A DNA stretch of 64,000 nt from Kitasatospora sp. MAA19. GTDB taxonomy: Bacteria > Actinomycetota > Actinomycetes > Streptomycetales > Streptomycetaceae. Positions 15,829 to 24,889 of the stretch are shown here, piece by piece (within the stretch, counting starts at the first letter, position 1; each line of letters begins with the position of its first letter). Below the pieces are notes generated by a model. The model was given only the letters and a program-made list of their open reading frames with translations, was not told the origin of the DNA and did not search any database. The stretch lies in NCBI RefSeq assembly GCF_029894125.1, contig NZ_JARXYZ010000010.1:62001-126000 (forward strand), read 5' to 3'. A program made the position numbers and the translations under genes.

Positions 15829-17421
15829 ATGCGTGTCCGTGACCTGCTCGCCCCCGGCGCCCCGCGACTGCGCCTGCTCGCGGCCGAGGACGAGCTGGAC
15901 CGGCAGGTCAGCGGCGTCATGACCACGGACCTGCACGACCCCGGCCGCTACCTGCACGGCGGCGAACTGGTGCTCACCGGCATGCTGTGGCGCACCGGCC
16001 CGGCCGACTCCGAGCGGTTCGTGCGGACCCTCGCGGCCGGCGGCGCGGTGGCCCTGGCGGCCGGCGAGGCCGAGGTCGGCCCGGTGCCCGAGGACCTGGT
16101 CGAGGCCTGCCGCCGGCACCGGATGCCGCTGCTGGCCGTCCCCGACGACATCGCCTTCGGCACCGTCACCGAGTTCATCGGCCGCCAGGTCTCCGCCGAC
16201 CGCGCCGCGGACCTCGCCGCCCTCGTCGACCGGCACCGCCTGCTGGTCTCGGCGGCCGGTGGCGGCGGGCTGGACGCCGTGCTGGACCTGCTCGGCGGCG
16301 ACCTCGACCTCGACTGCTGGGTGCTCACCCCCACCGGCGCGGTGATCGCCGGCCCCGCCGACCGCCTGCCGGCCGAGGACCGCGACCAGCTGGTCCGCGC
16401 CCATCTGGGTGCCCAGCGCCAGCGCCGCCGCCCCCCGCACCGGGCCCGCCTGGCCGGCGGCTCCTACTCGCTGCTGCCCGCCCCGGTCTCGGCCGAGCAC
16501 GAGACGCCGCTCGCCGACTGGGTGCTCGCCGTGGCCGGCGACGTCACCGAGTGGACCACCAAGCGCCAGCAGCTCGCCGAGAACCTGGCCCGCCTGGTCG
16601 CCGCCGAGCGCCACCGCCGCGACGAGGGCCGCCGGCTGCGCCGCCGCCTCGCCGACGAGGTGCTGACCCTGCTGCAGCGCGACGCCGACCCGGCCGAGAT
16701 CAGCCGCACCCTGTACGCCTCCTCGGCGATGGCCGCCCGCTACGAGAGCCCCGAGCCCAAACCCCAGGCCCCGGAAGCCTCCTGGCTGGTGCTCAGCGCC
16801 GAGGGGACCGGCCTGCCGGAGGGCGCGGTGCGCGCCGTCCTGGAGGAGGCACTGGGCGGCACCACCGACCGCGCCCTGGTCGCCGGGGCCGGCTCGGGCG
16901 CCGTGGTGGTGCTGCCCGTCCTGGAGGGCTCGGTGCCCGCCGAGACCCTGCGCGACCTGCTCGCCCCGCTGGAGGCCGGCCTCGGTTCGGAGGGCCGGAT
17001 CACCCTCGGCGTCTCCGCCCCCGCCTCCGAGGCCGGCGGCCTGCGCGGCGCCCTGGAGGAGGCCCGGCACGCCCGCCGGATCGCCGCCGCCCGGGTCGGC
17101 CGGGTCTGCGTGGCCGGCCCCGAGGAGCTGGCCTCGCACGTGCTGCTGCTGGCGGCAGTCCCGGACGAGGTCCGCCGGGCCTTCCGCAGCCGGCTGCTGG
17201 ACAAGGTGATCGCGTACGACATCGAGCACCAGGCGGACCTGGTCCGCACCCTGGAGGCCTTCCTGCGCTCGGACGGCTCCTGGACGCGCTGCGCCGCGCA
17301 GCTGCACGTCCACGTCAACACCCTGCGCTACCGGATCGGCCGGATCGAGGAGTTGACCGGCCGTGACCTCTCCCGGCTGGAGGACCGGGTGGACTTCTAC
17401 CTGGCGCTCGAACTGGCCTGA
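15829..17421 (+). CDS. pucR: PucR-family transcriptional regulator
   Basis: This 530-residue regulator matches the PucR family. The N-terminal purine-catabolism domain (about 1-125) starts MRVRDLLAPGAPRLRLLAAE and has ELVLTGMLW. A GGDEF-like middle region follows (about 300-440). The C-terminal HTH_30 domain (about 460-525) has FLRSDGSWTRCAAQLHVHVNTLRYRIGRIEELTGRDL. TAAGGAG precedes the ATG. Divergence from the dehydrogenase operon supports control of purine use. Whether it activates or represses cannot be told from the sequence. Confidence 0.93.
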   Translation: MRVRDLLAPGAPRLRLLAAEDELDRQVSGVMTTDLHDPGRYLHGGELVLTGMLWRTGPADSERFVRTLAAGGAVALAAGEAEVGPVPEDLVEACRRHRMPLLAVPDDIAFGTVTEFIGRQVSADRAADLAALVDRHRLLVSAAGGGGLDAVLDLLGGDLDLDCWVLTPTGAVIAGPADRLPAEDRDQLVRAHLGAQRQRRRPPHRARLAGGSYSLLPAPVSAEHETPLADWVLAVAGDVTEWTTKRQQLAENLARLVAAERHRRDEGRRLRRRLADEVLTLLQRDADPAEISRTLYASSAMAARYESPEPKPQAPEASWLVLSAEGTGLPEGAVRAVLEEALGGTTDRALVAGAGSGAVVVLPVLEGSVPAETLRDLLAPLEAGLGSEGRITLGVSAPASEAGGLRGALEEARHARRIAAARVGRVCVAGPEELASHVLLLAAVPDEVRRAFRSRLLDKVIAYDIEHQADLVRTLEAFLRSDGSWTRCAAQLHVHVNTLRYRIGRIEELTGRDLSRLEDRVDFYLALELA

Positions 17422-17478
17422 CGGCCCGCGTACGAGGACGGCCCGAGACCAGGGCGGCCCGCGTACGAGGACGGCCCG
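17422..17478. repeat. 24-bp direct repeat after pucR
   Basis: The same 24-bp string, with core CGCGTACGAGGACGG, occurs at 17422-17445 and 17455-17478. The first copy starts one base after the pucR stop. The second runs into the terminator. Confidence 0.85.
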
Positions 17479-17500
17479 CCGCGAGCAGTCGCGGCGGGCC
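17473..17500. terminator. Bidirectional terminator between pucR and the esterase
   Basis: A perfect 12-bp stem (17473-17484 with 17489-17500) has a 4-nt loop. It lies between convergent genes. CTCCTCCTT follows on the plus strand. Confidence 0.8.
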
Positions 17501-17519
17501 CTCCTCCTTGCGGTCGTGG

Positions 17520-18653
17520 TTACTGCGCCGGGATGACCCCGGTCAGCCACTCGAAGACGCTCGGCACCATGGTCTTCCACAGCTCGGTGGTGTGCGGGCC
17601 GTTGCTCTCCTGGACCTGGACCTTGGTCGGCTCCTTGGCCGCCGCGGCGATCGCCTGGGCGTCCTCCAGGCCGTCGCCCTTCTTGCCGCTGATGAAGAGG
17701 TTGACCTTCGGCGGTGTCTGGGCGGTCTTCAGGATGGTGATCGGGTTGTTGGCCTCGCGCAGCTTCGGGTCCTTGCCGACCAGGGAGTCCGACTCGGCCG
17801 CCGGGTCGTTGTAGCCGGACATCGAGATGCCGGCCCGGTACCGGTTGGGGTGCGCCAGGGACAGCTTGGCCGCGCAGTGGGCGCCGGCCGAGTAGCCGGC
17901 GATCGCCCAGCGGTCCGAGGAGGGGTCGGCGCGGAAGTTGTCCAGGACCATCTGCGGGACGTCCCGGGTGATCCAGGCGTCGGCGTTGATCTTGCCGGGG
18001 ATGTCGGTGCAGCCGGCGTCCTGGTGGTTGCCGAGGAGCAGGGTGCGCGGCGAGACCAGGATGAAGGGGGCGACCTTGCCCTGCTGCATCAGCGGCTTGA
18101 GCTGCTCGGAGACCTTGAGGGTGCCGTACCAGGTGGAGGAGGAGCCCGGGTAGCCGGGGATCAGCTCGACCACCGGGAACTTCTTGTCCTTGAACGCCGG
18201 GTCGTTGTACTGCGGCGGCAGCCAGACCAGCACCTCGCCGTCGACCCCGGACACCTGGCCCTTGAGCTCGGTCTTCTGGACGTCGTTGGGAACGGCGGGG
18301 TCGTTCACGCCGGCGAACTTCTGGGTGATCTTCGGCGGCTGCTTGGCGGCGTCGCCGCCCTGGTTGCCGGCGGGGGCGCCCGGCTCGGCCGGCGGGAGCG
18401 AGGGCACGGCCCGGACGTGGTCACCGGTGCCGAGCAGGTCGTCCCAGTTGCCGTAGATCAGGTTGGCGTTGTTGACCATCACGAAGACCATCAGCACGGC
18501 CGTGACCTGGCAGAACATGATCATGACCAGTCGGGACAGGATCCGCACCGGGTTCGATCCGCGGACCTTCCCCCAGAACAGCAGCGCCACCGTGATGGAC
18601 ACCGGCACCAGGATGACGGTGAGGATGAGGAATGGCGTACCTGTCAGTTGCAT
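17520..18653 (-). CDS. Membrane-anchored esterase (alpha/beta hydrolase, PF00756-like)
   Basis: This 377-residue protein has two N-terminal membrane segments (about 5-27 and 39-62) and an external esterase domain. The nucleophile is Ser255 in IAGYSAGAHCA. Asp in SGKKGDGLED and His in ESNGPHTTE complete a likely triad. It resembles the esterase D/antigen-85 superfamily. The start at 18653 begins the first membrane segment; a GTG 54 bp upstream is in frame but adds a hydrophilic leader with no ribosome site. It is transcribed away from the sugar ABC operon. A role in cell-envelope ester chemistry is possible but unproven. Confidence 0.83.
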   Translation of the reverse strand: MQLTGTPFLILTVILVPVSITVALLFWGKVRGSNPVRILSRLVMIMFCQVTAVLMVFVMVNNANLIYGNWDDLLGTGDHVRAVPSLPPAEPGAPAGNQGGDAAKQPPKITQKFAGVNDPAVPNDVQKTELKGQVSGVDGEVLVWLPPQYNDPAFKDKKFPVVELIPGYPGSSSTWYGTLKVSEQLKPLMQQGKVAPFILVSPRTLLLGNHQDAGCTDIPGKINADAWITRDVPQMVLDNFRADPSSDRWAIAGYSAGAHCAAKLSLAHPNRYRAGISMSGYNDPAAESDSLVGKDPKLREANNPITILKTAQTPPKVNLFISGKKGDGLEDAQAIAAAAKEPTKVQVQESNGPHTTELWKTMVPSVFEWLTGVIPAQ

Positions 18654-18730
18654 CAAGTTCTCGTATCCGGGTTGCTGGCCGCCCGGGCCCCACTCGCCCG
18701 AACGCACTCCAATGGCATCAGACGGCGGGG

Positions 18731-18745
18731 AACCGATGATCGGTT
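18731..18745. promoter_or_regulatory. 15-bp dyad in the esterase/ABC divergent region
   Basis: AACCGAT and ATCGGTT flank a single G (18731-18745), a perfect dyad of operator size. It lies in the 305-bp divergent gap 18654-18958, which contains no gene. Sugar-uptake operons are often governed by LacI or ROK regulators that bind such dyads; none is encoded next to it apart from the ROK kinase. Confidence 0.4.
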
Positions 18746-18772
18746 GCCATCCAAATCTGTGCGGAACCTGAG

Positions 18773-18800
18773 AGGAACATCACGTTTCCGGGATGTTCCT
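18773..18800. promoter_or_regulatory. 9-bp inverted repeat upstream of the sugar ABC operon
   Basis: AGGAACATC (18773-18781) and GATGTTCCT (18792-18800) form perfect 9-bp arms with a 10-bp spacer. TAGTCT at 18817 could be a -10 for the ABC operon. An operator role is inferred. Confidence 0.45.
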
Positions 18801-18958
18801 GTTTCGGGTCGGCGCTTAGTCTGCCACCCGGACGGCCGTCGTCCGGACGAGATGTCCAGCGAACTTCCAGGAAAGGTCCCCCGGGGCACCTTACCTCCCG
18901 GGCGGCGCACGCCGCCGGGCGAGGCGGTGCGTGAGCGCGCGGGCCGGGCAGAGAGACT

Positions 18959-19984
18959 ATGGGGATGAGCACAACCCGCTTTCGCCCGTCCCGCCGCTTC
19001 TGGCCCGTTTGCGCCGTCCTGGCTCTCGCGGTCACCGCGGCCGGTTGCAGCAGTACCGGAGGCAGACGCGCCGAGGAGGCCCGCGCCAAGGCCGCGGCCT
19101 CCGCCGGCAGCGCCGTCACCACCCCGCGCTGGAAAGTCGCCATGGTGACCCACGCGGGAGCCGGCGACGCCTTCTGGGACAGCGTGCGCAAGGGCGCCGA
19201 GCAGGCCGCCGCCAAGGACAACATCACCTTCCTGTACTCCAACGACGCGCAGACCCAGAACCAGGTCCAGCTCGTCCAGGCCGCCATCGACCAGAAGGTC
19301 GACGGCCTGCTGGTCACCCTCGCCAAGGGCGACGCGATGGCCGACGTCCTCGGCAAGGCCAAGGCCGCCGGCATCCCCGTGATCACCGTCAACTCCGGCC
19401 AGGAGTACTCCGCGAAGTTCGGCGCCCTCACCCACATCGGCCAGGACGAGTCCACCGCCGGCCAGGCGGCCGGCACCGAGCTGGCCGGCCGCGGCCGCAA
19501 GAACGTGCTCTGCGTCATCCACGAGCAGGGCAACGTCGGCCAGGAGCAGCGCTGCTCCGGCGCCCGGTCCAAGGCCGCCGGCGCCTTCCAGGTGATGTAC
19601 GTGGACGGCGTCAACATGCCCGACGCCCGCGCCGCGATCTCCGCCAAGCTCCAGGCCGACCCGGCCATCGACACCGTGCTCACCCTCTCCGGCCCGATGG
19701 CGGCCACCGGTCTGCAGGCCGTCCAGGACGTCCACCGCGCCGTCGAGCTCGACACCTTCGACCTGGGACCGCAGGTGGTGTCCGGGCTCAAGTCCGGCAG
19801 CGTCGGCTTCGCCGTCGACCAGCAGCCCTACCTGCAGGGCTACGAGGGCGTCGACCTGCTCTGGCTGTACAAGTCCAACCTGGACATGCTCGGCGGCGGC
19901 AAGCCCGTCGCGACCGGCCCGCAGATCCTGACCAAGGACGACGCCGACGCGCTCGCCGAGTACGTCGCGAGGGGGACGAGGTGA
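18959..19984 (+). CDS. Sugar ABC transporter, substrate-binding lipoprotein
   Basis: This 341-residue lipoprotein has a lipobox VTAAGC with Cys30 as the lipidation site, then a periplasmic-binding-protein type 1 fold like ribose/xylose-binding proteins: WKVAMVTHAGAGDAFWDSVRKGAEQA, DGLLVTLAKGDA, GIPVITVN. It captures a sugar outside the membrane. The start is uncertain between 18959 and 18965; no strong ribosome site is seen. Its stop overlaps the GTG of the permease. The same operon ends in a ROK sugar kinase, which points to a monosaccharide. Confidence 0.92.
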   Translation: MGMSTTRFRPSRRFWPVCAVLALAVTAAGCSSTGGRRAEEARAKAAASAGSAVTTPRWKVAMVTHAGAGDAFWDSVRKGAEQAAAKDNITFLYSNDAQTQNQVQLVQAAIDQKVDGLLVTLAKGDAMADVLGKAKAAGIPVITVNSGQEYSAKFGALTHIGQDESTAGQAAGTELAGRGRKNVLCVIHEQGNVGQEQRCSGARSKAAGAFQVMYVDGVNMPDARAAISAKLQADPAIDTVLTLSGPMAATGLQAVQDVHRAVELDTFDLGPQVVSGLKSGSVGFAVDQQPYLQGYEGVDLLWLYKSNLDMLGGGKPVATGPQILTKDDADALAEYVARGTR

Positions 19985-21012
19985 GCACCACCGACGTCCT
20001 CGCCCAGGACCGCCCGGCCGCACTGCGCCGGCTCCTGGCCCGCCCCGAGCTCGGCTCGCTGATCGCCGCCGTCGCGGTCTTCACGGTGTTCGCCCTGGCC
20101 GCCGAACCCTTCCTGCGGGTCGCCTCGCTGGGTACCGTGCTCTACGCGGCGTCCACCATCGGGATCATGGCCGTCCCGGTCTCGCTGCTGATGATCGGCG
20201 GCGAGTTCGACCTGTCGGCCGGTGTGCTGGTCACCACCGCCGCGCTGACCTCCTCGATGGTCTCCTACCAGTTCACCGCGGTGACCTGGGTGGGCGTGCT
20301 GGTCTCGCTCGCCGCCACCCTCGCCGTCGGGGCCTTCAACGGCTGGATGCTCGGCCGCACCAGGCTGCCCAGCTTCATCGTCACCCTGGGCACCTTCCTG
20401 ATGCTGACCGGCGCCAACCTCGGCGTCACCAAGCTGGTCTCCGGGACGGTCTCCACCAAGCCGATCTCCGACATGGAGGGCTTCGCCGCCTGCCGCTGGC
20501 TATTCGCCTCCGAGGTCACCGTCGGCGGGCTGACCGTCAAGGCCACCGTCTGGTGGTGGCTCGGCCTGCTCGCGGTCGGCAGCTGGGTGCTGCTGCGCAC
20601 CCGCTTCGGCAACTGGATCTTCGCCGTCGGCGGCGACGCGGCCGCCGCCCGCGCGGTCGGGGTGCCGGTCGCCCGCACCAAGACGCTGCTCTACCTCGGC
20701 GTCGGCTTCGGCGCCTGGGTGCTCGGCCAGCACCTGCTGTTCTCCTTCGACACCGTGCAGTCCGGCGAGGGCGTCGGCAACGAGCTGATCTACATCGTCG
20801 CGGCCGTCATCGGCGGCTGCCTGATCACCGGCGGCTACGGCTCGGTGGTCGGCTCCGCGCTCGGCGCGCTGATCTTCGGCATGGCCAGCAAGGGGATCAT
20901 CTACGCCCAGTGGAACCCGGACTGGTTCAAGTTCTTCCTCGGCGCGATGCTGCTGCTGGCCGCCCTGCTGAACGCCTACGTCAAGCGCCAGGCCGAACGG
21001 GGGCCGCGATGA
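19981..21012 (+). CDS. Sugar ABC transporter permease
   Basis: This 343-residue permease of the ribose/xylose type has about ten membrane segments, with the family features GGEFDLSAGVLV and a C-terminal block VIGGCLITGGYGSVVGSALGALI. The GTG at 19981 overlaps the TGA of the lipoprotein gene. Its own TGA overlaps the ATG of the ATPase gene, so the three are translationally coupled. It is the only permease here, so it would act as a homodimer. Confidence 0.93.
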   Translation: MSTTDVLAQDRPAALRRLLARPELGSLIAAVAVFTVFALAAEPFLRVASLGTVLYAASTIGIMAVPVSLLMIGGEFDLSAGVLVTTAALTSSMVSYQFTAVTWVGVLVSLAATLAVGAFNGWMLGRTRLPSFIVTLGTFLMLTGANLGVTKLVSGTVSTKPISDMEGFAACRWLFASEVTVGGLTVKATVWWWLGLLAVGSWVLLRTRFGNWIFAVGGDAAAARAVGVPVARTKTLLYLGVGFGAWVLGQHLLFSFDTVQSGEGVGNELIYIVAAVIGGCLITGGYGSVVGSALGALIFGMASKGIIYAQWNPDWFKFFLGAMLLLAALLNAYVKRQAERGPR

Positions 21013-21821
21013 ACAGCGAACTGCTCGCGCTGGAGGGCGTCGGCAAGACCTACGGCACCGTCCGCGCCCTGGAGGACGTCTCGCTCACCCTGCACGCCGG
21101 CGAGATCAGCTGCGTGCTCGGCGACAACGGGGCCGGCAAGTCCACCCTGATCAAGATCATCGCCGGGCTGCACCAGCACGACGAGGGCCGTTACCGCATC
21201 GGCGGCGAGGAGGTCCGCCTGGCCTCCCCGCGCCAGGCCCTGGACCGCGGCATCGCCACCGTCTACCAGGACCTCGCCGTCGTCCCGCTGATGCCGGTCT
21301 GGCGCAACTTCTTCCTCGGCTCCGAGCAGGGCCACCGCCGCTGGGGCGGCCTGCGCCTGGACGCCGACGGGATGCGCGCCACCACCCGCGAGGCGCTCGC
21401 CCGGATGGGCGTCGACCTGCACGACGTCGACCGCCCGATCGGCACCCTCTCCGGCGGCCAGCGCCAGTGCGTGGCGATCGCCCGGGCCGTCCACTTCGGC
21501 GCCAAGGTGCTGATCCTGGACGAGCCGACCGCGGCGCTCGGCGTCAAGCAGTCCGGGGTGGTGCTCAAGTACGTCACCGCCGCCCGCGACGCCGGGCTCG
21601 GGGTCGTCCTGATCACCCACAACCCGCACCACGCGTACCTGGTCGGCGACCACTTCACCCTGCTCAAGCGGGGCCGGATGGCCGGCAGCCACCCGCGTGC
21701 CGAGATCGGCCTCGAACAGCTCACCACCGAGATGGCCGGCGGCTCCGACCTCGCCGAGCTCTCGCACGAGCTGGCCCGACCCACTGACCCCGAGCCCCGT
21801 GAGGAGCGTCCGAAGCCGTGA
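21009..21821 (+). CDS. Sugar ABC transporter ATPase
   Basis: This 270-residue protein has one nucleotide-binding domain: Walker A GDNGAGKST, signature LSGGQ, Walker B VLILDEPTAAL and switch His in LITH. Ribose-type systems often use a fused double ATPase of about 500 residues (RbsA); this is the single-domain form. It overlaps the permease stop (ATGA) and the ROK gene start (ATGA). Confidence 0.94.
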   Translation: MNSELLALEGVGKTYGTVRALEDVSLTLHAGEISCVLGDNGAGKSTLIKIIAGLHQHDEGRYRIGGEEVRLASPRQALDRGIATVYQDLAVVPLMPVWRNFFLGSEQGHRRWGGLRLDADGMRATTREALARMGVDLHDVDRPIGTLSGGQRQCVAIARAVHFGAKVLILDEPTAALGVKQSGVVLKYVTAARDAGLGVVLITHNPHHAYLVGDHFTLLKRGRMAGSHPRAEIGLEQLTTEMAGGSDLAELSHELARPTDPEPREERPKP

Positions 21822-22924
21822 ACAGCCCCCAAGGCAGCACCCGGCCGGCCGTCCTGCCCAACCTCCTCGGCCTCGGCCCGCGGGCCGAGCGCCGGCGCCG
21901 CGCCCTGCCCGCCGGGATACTGCGGCTGCCCACCATCGGCGTCGACATCGGCGGCACCAAGGTGGTCGCCGGGGTGGTGGACGGCGAGGGCAAGGTGCTG
22001 GAGAAGCTGCGCACCGACACCCCCCACAAGAGCAAGAGCGCCAAGGTCGTCGAGGACGTCATCGTCGAGCTGGTGCTGGAGCTCGCCGACCGGCACGACG
22101 TCCACGCGGTCGGCATCGGCGCGGCCGGCTGGGTCGACGCCGACCGCTCCACGGTGCTGTTCGCCCCGCACCTGAACTGGCGGGGCGAGCCGCTCAAGCA
22201 GGCGCTCAGCGAACGGCTGCGGTTCCCGGTGATCGTCGAGAACGACGCCAACGCCGCCGCCTGGGCCGAGTGGCGCTTCGGCGCCGGGCGCGGCGAGGAC
22301 CACATGGTGATGCTCACCCTCGGCACCGGCATCGGCGGCGCCGTCGTCCGCGACGGCTACGTCGACCGCGGCAAGTACGGCCTGGCGGGCGAGTTCGGGC
22401 ACATGCAGGTGCTGCCCGGCGGCCACCGCTGCCCGTGCGGCAACCGCGGCTGCTGGGAGCAGTACTCCTCCGGCAACGCACTGGTGCGCGACGCCCGCGA
22501 GCTCGTCGCCGAGGAGTCCCCGGTGGTGCAGCCGCTGCTCGCCCGGGCCGGCGGCACCGTCGAGGGCATCACCGGACCACTGGTCACCGAGGCCGCCCGG
22601 GACGGCGACCCGACCGCCACCGAACTCCTCTACGAGGTCGGCACCTGGCTCGGCGTCGGCATCGCCAACCTGGCCGCCGCGCTCGACCCGGGCCGCTTCG
22701 TCGTCGGCGGCGGCGTCTCCGAGGCCGGGGACCTGCTGCTCGGCCCGGCCCGGGACACCTTCCGCCGCACCCTCACCGGTCGCGGCTTCCGCCCCGAGGC
22801 CACCATCGTGCACGCCGCCCTCGGCAACGAGGCCGGCCTGGTCGGCGCCGCCGACCTCGCCCGACAGGTCGCCCGCCGCTTCCGCACCATCAAACGCCGC
22901 CGGGTCGAGCGCAGCGCCTCCTGA
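21818..22924 (+). CDS. ROK-family sugar kinase (glucokinase-like)
   Basis: This 368-residue kinase has the ATP-phosphate motif VDIGGTK around Asp43, catalytic Asp143 in VENDANAAAW, and the ROK zinc site His195 with Cys205, Cys207 and Cys212 in HRCPCGNRGCWEQY. It resembles Streptomyces glucokinase GlkA, with an extra Arg-rich N-terminal stretch of about 35 residues. No helix-turn-helix is present, so it is a kinase rather than a ROK repressor. It overlaps the ATPase gene and probably phosphorylates the sugar brought in by the transporter. Confidence 0.92.
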   Translation: MNSPQGSTRPAVLPNLLGLGPRAERRRRALPAGILRLPTIGVDIGGTKVVAGVVDGEGKVLEKLRTDTPHKSKSAKVVEDVIVELVLELADRHDVHAVGIGAAGWVDADRSTVLFAPHLNWRGEPLKQALSERLRFPVIVENDANAAAWAEWRFGAGRGEDHMVMLTLGTGIGGAVVRDGYVDRGKYGLAGEFGHMQVLPGGHRCPCGNRGCWEQYSSGNALVRDARELVAEESPVVQPLLARAGGTVEGITGPLVTEAARDGDPTATELLYEVGTWLGVGIANLAAALDPGRFVVGGGVSEAGDLLLGPARDTFRRTLTGRGFRPEATIVHAALGNEAGLVGAADLARQVARRFRTIKRRRVERSAS

Positions 22925-23026
22925 GGTCCTCCTGCCGCGTCAACTGCCGGGTGGTAGCGGTGCGGTGTGGTTGTCGGAATCATGCCTCCTGTGAAACAAC
23001 GGAGTTGACGCCGACTCAGGAGGACC
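22925..23026 (+). promoter_or_regulatory. Leader that can fold over the ggt ribosome site
   Basis: GGTCCTCCTG (22925-22934) can pair with CAGGAGGACC (23017-23026), and GCGTCAAC (22937-22944) with GTTGACGC (23004-23011). The 3' arm contains the ribosome site of ggt, whose ATG is at 23030. A second anti-Shine-Dalgarno CCTCCT lies near 22985. The layout fits translation control by a long-range hairpin, or simply a terminator for the sugar operon. Confidence 0.45.
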
Positions 23027-23029
23027 CGG

Positions 23030-24823
23030 ATGAGGGCTCTGACCCGTCTCGCACCACCGCTGCTGCTCGCCACCGCCCTGGTCTGGTCCTGTGCCGGGCC
23101 GGCCGGGGCGGCGGGCGCGGCCCCGCCGCCGAAGGCCGCCGAGGCGGTGGGCTGGGGCGGGGCGGTGTCCAGCGTGGACGCCGACGCCACCGCGGCCGGC
23201 ATCGAGGTGTTGCGCAAGGGCGGCAACGCCGTCGACGCGGCCGTCGCGACCGCGGCGGCCCTCGGCGTCACCGAGCCCTACTCCTCCGGCATCGGCGGTG
23301 GCGGGTACTTCGTCTACTACGACCACGCCACCGGCCGGGTGCACACCATCGACGGCCGCGAGGTGGCCGGCCGCACCGCCGACACCGGGCTGTTCCTGGA
23401 GGGCGGCAAGCCGCTGGCCTTCGCCGACGCCGTCACCAGCGGCCTGTCCGTCGGCGTCCCCGGCACCGCCGCCACCTGGGACACCGCCCTGCGCCAGTGG
23501 GGCAGCCGCCCGCTCGCCGACAACCTGAAGCCCGCCGAGCGGATCGCCGACGACGGCTTCGTCGTCGACCGGACCTTCCGCGGCCAGACCGCCGACAACT
23601 ACGACCGGTTCAAGGACTTCCCCGACACCGCCAAGCTCTTCCTGCCCGGCGGCAAGCCCCCCGAGGTCGGCACCGTCCTGCGCAACCCCGACCTCGCCGC
23701 CACCTACCGGCTGCTCGCCAAGGACGGCGTCCGGGCCCTCTACCAGGGCGAGTTGGGCAAGGACATCGCCACCACCGTCCAGCAACCGCCGGTGGACCCG
23801 GCCTCCGGCCGCAAGGCGCGCCCCGGCAAGGTCGACACCGCCGACCTCGCCGCCTACCAGGTCAACCGCCAGGCCCCCACCCACGTCGCCTACCGCGACT
23901 ACGACGTCTACTCCATCGCCCCCTCCAGCTCCGGCGGCACCACCGTCGGTGAGGCGCTCGGCATCCTGGAGGACGGCGACCTCGGCACGTACGGCGACAC
24001 GCAGTACTACCACCACTTCCTGGACGCCTCCCGGATCGCCTTCGCCGACCGCAACCGCTGGGTCGGCGACCCGGCCTTCGGCGACGTCCCCACGAAGGAA
24101 CTGCTCTCCGCGCGCTACGCCGCCTCCCGGGCCTGCCTGATCAGCCCCGACCGGGCCCTCACCAGCCCGCTCGCCCCCGGCGACCCGCGCCACCCGGCCG
24201 GCTGCGCCGAGGCCGGTCCCGCCGTCGCCGAGCCCTACGAGGGCCCCAACACCACCCACCTCACCGTGGCCGACCGGTGGGGCAACGTGGTCGCCTACAC
24301 GCTCTCCATCGAGCAGACCGGCGGCAGCGGGATCACCGTCCCCGGCCGCGGCTTCCTGCTCAACAACGAGCTCACCGACTTCGACTTCACCCCGCTCGCC
24401 CCGGGTGTCCCCGACCCCAACCTGCCCGGCCCGGGCAAGCGGCCGCGCTCCTCGATGGCGCCGACCATCGTGCTGCGCGACGGCGAACCGCTGCTCGCCA
24501 CCGGCAGCCCCGGCGGCGCGACGATCATCACCACCACCCTGCAGGTGCTGCTCGGGCGGCTCGACCGGGGCCTGAGCCTGGAGCAGGCCATCGCCGCGCC
24601 GCGCGCCAGCCAGCGCAACACCGCCGCCACCCAGGCCGAGCCGGCCTTCCTGGCGCTGCCCGAGCGGGCCGCGTTGGAAGCGCTCGGGCACAGCTTCACG
24701 TCCGTCGCCGAGATCGGCGCCGCCACCGGGGTGGAACGGCTGCCGGACGGGCGGTGGGCGGCCGCGGCCGAACCGGTCCGGCGCGGCGGCGGCTCCGCGG
24801 CGGTGGTGCGGCCCGCGGGCTGA
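23030..24823 (+). CDS. ggt: Gamma-glutamyltransferase, secreted
   Basis: This 597-residue enzyme matures by self-cleavage and removes the gamma-glutamyl group from glutathione and related peptides outside the cell. An N-terminal signal peptide of about 30 residues ends near GPAGAAGA. The processing site is NTTHLTVAD with nucleophile Thr408, as in the TTH motif of other members. Other family blocks are KGGNAVDAAVATAAALGVTEPYSSGIGGGG and RPRSSMAPTIV. CAGGAGG gives a strong ribosome site, though it lies in a potential hairpin. It is likely transcribed separately from the sugar operon. Confidence 0.94.
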   Translation: MRALTRLAPPLLLATALVWSCAGPAGAAGAAPPPKAAEAVGWGGAVSSVDADATAAGIEVLRKGGNAVDAAVATAAALGVTEPYSSGIGGGGYFVYYDHATGRVHTIDGREVAGRTADTGLFLEGGKPLAFADAVTSGLSVGVPGTAATWDTALRQWGSRPLADNLKPAERIADDGFVVDRTFRGQTADNYDRFKDFPDTAKLFLPGGKPPEVGTVLRNPDLAATYRLLAKDGVRALYQGELGKDIATTVQQPPVDPASGRKARPGKVDTADLAAYQVNRQAPTHVAYRDYDVYSIAPSSSGGTTVGEALGILEDGDLGTYGDTQYYHHFLDASRIAFADRNRWVGDPAFGDVPTKELLSARYAASRACLISPDRALTSPLAPGDPRHPAGCAEAGPAVAEPYEGPNTTHLTVADRWGNVVAYTLSIEQTGGSGITVPGRGFLLNNELTDFDFTPLAPGVPDPNLPGPGKRPRSSMAPTIVLRDGEPLLATGSPGGATIITTTLQVLLGRLDRGLSLEQAIAAPRASQRNTAATQAEPAFLALPERAALEALGHSFTSVAEIGAATGVERLPDGRWAAAAEPVRRGGGSAAVVRPAG

Positions 24824-24853
24824 CCGGGACTGTCAGTGCCGGGCGGTATGTTC

Positions 24854-24886
24854 GGGGTGGGCCTCCCTCGCGGGGGTGCCCACCCC
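24854..24886 (+). terminator. Hairpin after ggt
   Basis: GGGGTGGGC (24854-24862) pairs with GCCCACCCC (24878-24886). It lies about 30 bp after the ggt stop. There is no T tract. Confidence 0.45.
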
Positions 24887-24889
24887 TCG

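Noticed and set aside
18931..21012. 693-codon frame that would fuse an Arg-rich protein to the permease
   Set aside because: The first part is the out-of-frame reading of the lipoprotein gene; the permease has its own GTG start at 19981.
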